Under the pieces are notes generated by a model. The model was given only the letters and a program-made list of their open reading frames with translations. It ran no database searches and was not told the DNA's origin. The translations under genes and the position numbers were made by a program. A DNA stretch of 25,825 nt from NCBI GenBank assembly GCA_947489825.1, contig CANLFL010000001.1, positions 1 through 25,825 on the forward strand, in the 5' to 3' direction. Positions 23,850-25,825 of this stretch are shown here, piece by piece (positions within the stretch are counted from its first letter, which is position 1; every line of letters begins with the position of its first letter). The DNA comes from Candidatus Nanopelagicaceae bacterium (GTDB taxonomy: Bacteria; Actinomycetota; Actinomycetes; Nanopelagicales; Nanopelagicaceae).

Positions 23850-24281
23850 TTACGAAATGAGTGTCTTGAGCGCAGCCAAAGCCAACGAATATGAGTTCGG
23901 ACCGAATCCCCCGATAGTTCCATTAGCAACCCCTGAAATTACCGAAGTATGTCTAAATTCCTCACGTGAAAGAGGATTAGAAAGGTGCACCTCAATCAGT
24001 GGGGCTTTGACCATTTCGGCGGCATCACGAATCGCATACGAATAATGGGTAAAGGCGGCTGGATTGATGATCACAGGAGTATTCGAATCGGCTGCCTCGT
24101 GAAGCCAACCAATGATTGTCGCTTCATCATCACTCTGGCGCACATCTGCGACAAAGCCATTGCTCTCGGCAGCGCTACGAATATGAGCTTCTAATTGTGG
24201 GTAACTCATATCACCATAGATTGATGAGTCACGAATATCTAACCTAGAAAGGTTTGGTCCATTGATTACTAAAACTTTCAT
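23850..24281 (-). CDS. aroQ: 3-dehydroquinate dehydratase, type II
   Basis: Third step of the shikimate pathway: 3-dehydroquinate to 3-dehydroshikimate. The 143-residue protein is a type II enzyme: NGPNLSRL, catalytic Arg and Tyr in IRDSSIYG, QSDDEA, NPAAFTHYS, IEVHLSN and FRHTS are all in order. The ATG at 24281 overlaps the aroB stop as ATGA and has GAAGG about 7 nt upstream; an ATG at 24287 would lie further inside aroB. It follows aroK and aroB directly, so three shikimate enzymes are coupled. Confidence 0.95.
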   Translation of the reverse strand: MKVLVINGPNLSRLDIRDSSIYGDMSYPQLEAHIRSAAESNGFVADVRQSDDEATIIGWLHEAADSNTPVIINPAAFTHYSYAIRDAAEMVKAPLIEVHLSNPLSREEFRHTSVISGVANGTIGGFGPNSYSLALAALKTLIS

Positions 24282-25336
24282 GAGCATACCTTCTCATATG
24301 CGCTCACGAGATGTCCCTGCGCCACATCTGCGATTCGGTCGGTTTTCCCAATCTCAGAGATAGTTACAAAGCGAAGAGTGTTTCCGCGCGATTTCTTATC
24401 CATCGACATGAGAGCCCTCAGCTCAGGCCAATCACCCGCCGAGTAGCTGATTGGAAGATTAATTCCGGTCAATATCGAGAAATGTAGATCACGAATTTCA
24501 TCGGTGATGAGCCCAAGCTCTGATTGCAGATGCGCCATAAATGCCATTCCAATAGCAACACACTCGCCATGGCGAAGAGAGAACTTAGCGTGCTTCTCCA
24601 CGGCATGGCCAAAGGTATGTCCGTAATTCAGGATCTCGCGATCAAAACTCTCTTTGAAATCTCCACTGACTACATCAGCTTTGACCTGTACGGCACGTGT
24701 GATTAACTCCAAGACAAGTACTTCGTCGGCTCGCAACGATTGTAGATCTTTACTCTTAATGAGCTGCAAGATTTGAGCATCACGTATAAATCCACACTTA
24801 ACGACCTCTGCCAATCCAGCCGAGAAATCACGATCTGAAAGAGTCGCAAACCATGAGTGATCAATCAGGACGGCGCGCGGTGAATGGAATGAACCGACTA
24901 AATTCTTACCATAATCGAGATTTGCGCCAGTTTTTCCACCTATTGCAGCATCAACCGACCCAGCAACTGAAGTAGGTATCGCAATCCAATCAATACCGCG
25001 AAGATAGGTCGCTGCAGCAAAACCTGCGATATCAGTAATCGCACCACCACCGATGCCAACAACTAAATCAGTGCGGGTAAATCCTGCCGCTGCTAACCAA
25101 TTCCAGAGCCTCAGAAGTACATCTGGACTTTTGCCCTCTTCTCCATCGGGGATGATGCAATATAGAAACTCACAATCCCCTGCCTCTACATTACCGAGTG
25201 CAATCTTCATCGACTCGGTTGTGACAATCGCGCAACGCGTACGCTCAGAAGCACGCTCGCTTAACTCATCCCTCCAGTTACACCCGATAACTACGTCATA
25301 CTTTGTTTCAGCACTTACGCTAATTACGCGGCTCAT
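24278..25336 (-). CDS. aroB: 3-dehydroquinate synthase
   Basis: Second step of the shikimate pathway: NAD-dependent cyclisation of DAHP to 3-dehydroquinate. The 352-residue protein has GIGGGAITDIAGFAAATYLRG (NAD and active-site region, about 95-115), AAIGGKTGANL, GLAEVVKCG and GHTFGHAVE with metal-binding His residues. The family's usual PTTLLAMVD stretch appears here as PTSVAGSVD, similar in shape but a little divergent. The start overlaps the aroK stop as ATGA. The length is normal. Confidence 0.96.
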   Translation of the reverse strand: MSRVISVSAETKYDVVIGCNWRDELSERASERTRCAIVTTESMKIALGNVEAGDCEFLYCIIPDGEEGKSPDVLLRLWNWLAAAGFTRTDLVVGIGGGAITDIAGFAAATYLRGIDWIAIPTSVAGSVDAAIGGKTGANLDYGKNLVGSFHSPRAVLIDHSWFATLSDRDFSAGLAEVVKCGFIRDAQILQLIKSKDLQSLRADEVLVLELITRAVQVKADVVSGDFKESFDREILNYGHTFGHAVEKHAKFSLRHGECVAIGMAFMAHLQSELGLITDEIRDLHFSILTGINLPISYSAGDWPELRALMSMDKKSRGNTLRFVTISEIGKTDRIADVAQGHLVSAYEKVCS

Positions 25337-25825
25337 AAATTAACTTCCTTACTCTTTGCTAAGATATCGGCAATTTCCTGAGCAATGTGTGACGGTGTTC
25401 CTGATTCAGTTGAAATAGTAAACGTTGCCAGAGATTCATAAATTGGTCGACGTATATTCATCAACTCTTGCCACTTAGCTCGAGGATTACCAACCAATAA
25501 AGGACGATCACGATTGAAGCCGATCCGTGGAGCAGCACTAGAAAGTGAGACATCGAGAAAACAGATGGGATCCGAAGATTCACGCAGCGCCTGTTCGACA
25601 TCTGCGTTCATGATCGCACCTCCACCTAAGGCTAGGACACCATCAAAGTCAACGAGTTCTCGCAGGACAATCTCTCGCTCAAGCTCTCTAAAGAATTCTT
25701 CACCCTTATCGAGAAATATCTCAGATACACGCAATCCAGATTCTTTTTCGATAAGTAAATCTGTATCAGCAAAACTTGTTGATAGGCGTTGACCAAGAGC
25801 TTTTCCGACAGAAGACTTTCCTGCT
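25333..25825 (-). CDS. aroK: Shikimate kinase (partial; N-terminus beyond window)
   Basis: Phosphorylates shikimate with ATP, the fifth step of the shikimate pathway. The gene runs off the right edge: 163 residues are present, beginning in the Walker A loop at AGKSSVGK, so only about a dozen N-terminal residues should be missing. DTD (shikimate binding), GGGAIM and RDRPLL follow in the correct order. An internal TTG could be misread as a start but would cut off the P-loop. It is coupled to aroB by a 4-bp overlap. aroC probably lies next outside the window, as in relatives, but this is not seen. Confidence 0.94.
   Translation of the reverse strand, partial: AGKSSVGKALGQRLSTSFADTDLLIEKESGLRVSEIFLDKGEEFFRELEREIVLRELVDFDGVLALGGGAIMNADVEQALRESSDPICFLDVSLSSAAPRIGFNRDRPLLVGNPRAKWQELMNIRRPIYESLATFTISTESGTPSHIAQEIADILAKSKEVNL

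Overview
The window is a compact, almost fully coding stretch of an actinobacterial chromosome with only moderate GC. Three features point to the phylum: a mIHF-type nucleoid protein, a BldD homologue, and a PriA without helicase motifs. The order aroK-aroB / efp-nusB-bldD-pyrR-pyrBC-carAB / mIHF-gmk-rpoZ-coaBC-metK-priA-fmt-rsmB-rpe-hisEG resembles the streptomycete chromosome as I recall it. Modest GC, near-zero intergenic space and overlapping stop/start codons suggest a streamlined lineage such as the freshwater acI group (Nanopelagicales). That placement is inference. I see no rRNA, tRNA, IS element, CRISPR array or phage gene, and no gene-free stretch over 300 bases.

Layout from left to right. 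Positions 1-1014 (minus): the 5' part of ung and an orphan ABC ATPase. Positions 1096-2301 (plus): serB. Positions 2307-22185 (minus): an unbroken run of 18 genes. In transcription order it is the pyrimidine operon pyrR-pyrB-pyrC-carA-carB-pyrK-pyrD-pyrF; a fused mIHF-guanylate kinase, rpoZ and coaBC; metK and priA; def, fmt and rsmB; rpe; then hisE and hisG. Positions 22310-22807 (plus): bldD, divergent from pyrR and overlapping nusB at its 3' end. Positions 22796-25825 (minus): aroK (partial), aroB, aroQ, efp and nusB.

The pyr operon makes UMP from bicarbonate, glutamine and aspartate, lacking only pyrE here. A PyrR-binding hairpin sits directly before the pyrR ribosome binding site. The gmk-rpoZ-coaBC-metK block supplies GMP phosphorylation, an RNA polymerase subunit, CoA and S-adenosylmethionine. 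Def and Fmt are the two ends of the N-formyl-Met cycle, and RsmB modifies 16S rRNA.

The most notable points are these. (1) The nucleoid protein mIHF and guanylate kinase are one continuous polypeptide, with a perfect Shine-Dalgarno sequence still embedded at the junction. (2) Starts that lack a Shine-Dalgarno sequence (serB, hisE, rpe, def, metK, mIHF-gmk) carry a TANNNT hexamer exactly 6 nt before the ATG. This predicts leaderless mRNAs and divides the gene run into transcription units. (3) BldD keeps the complete c-di-GMP-binding signature RXD-X8-RXXD. (4) The pyr operon uses PyrDB/PyrK and a type I PyrF in the Bacillus gene order, unlike typical actinobacteria.
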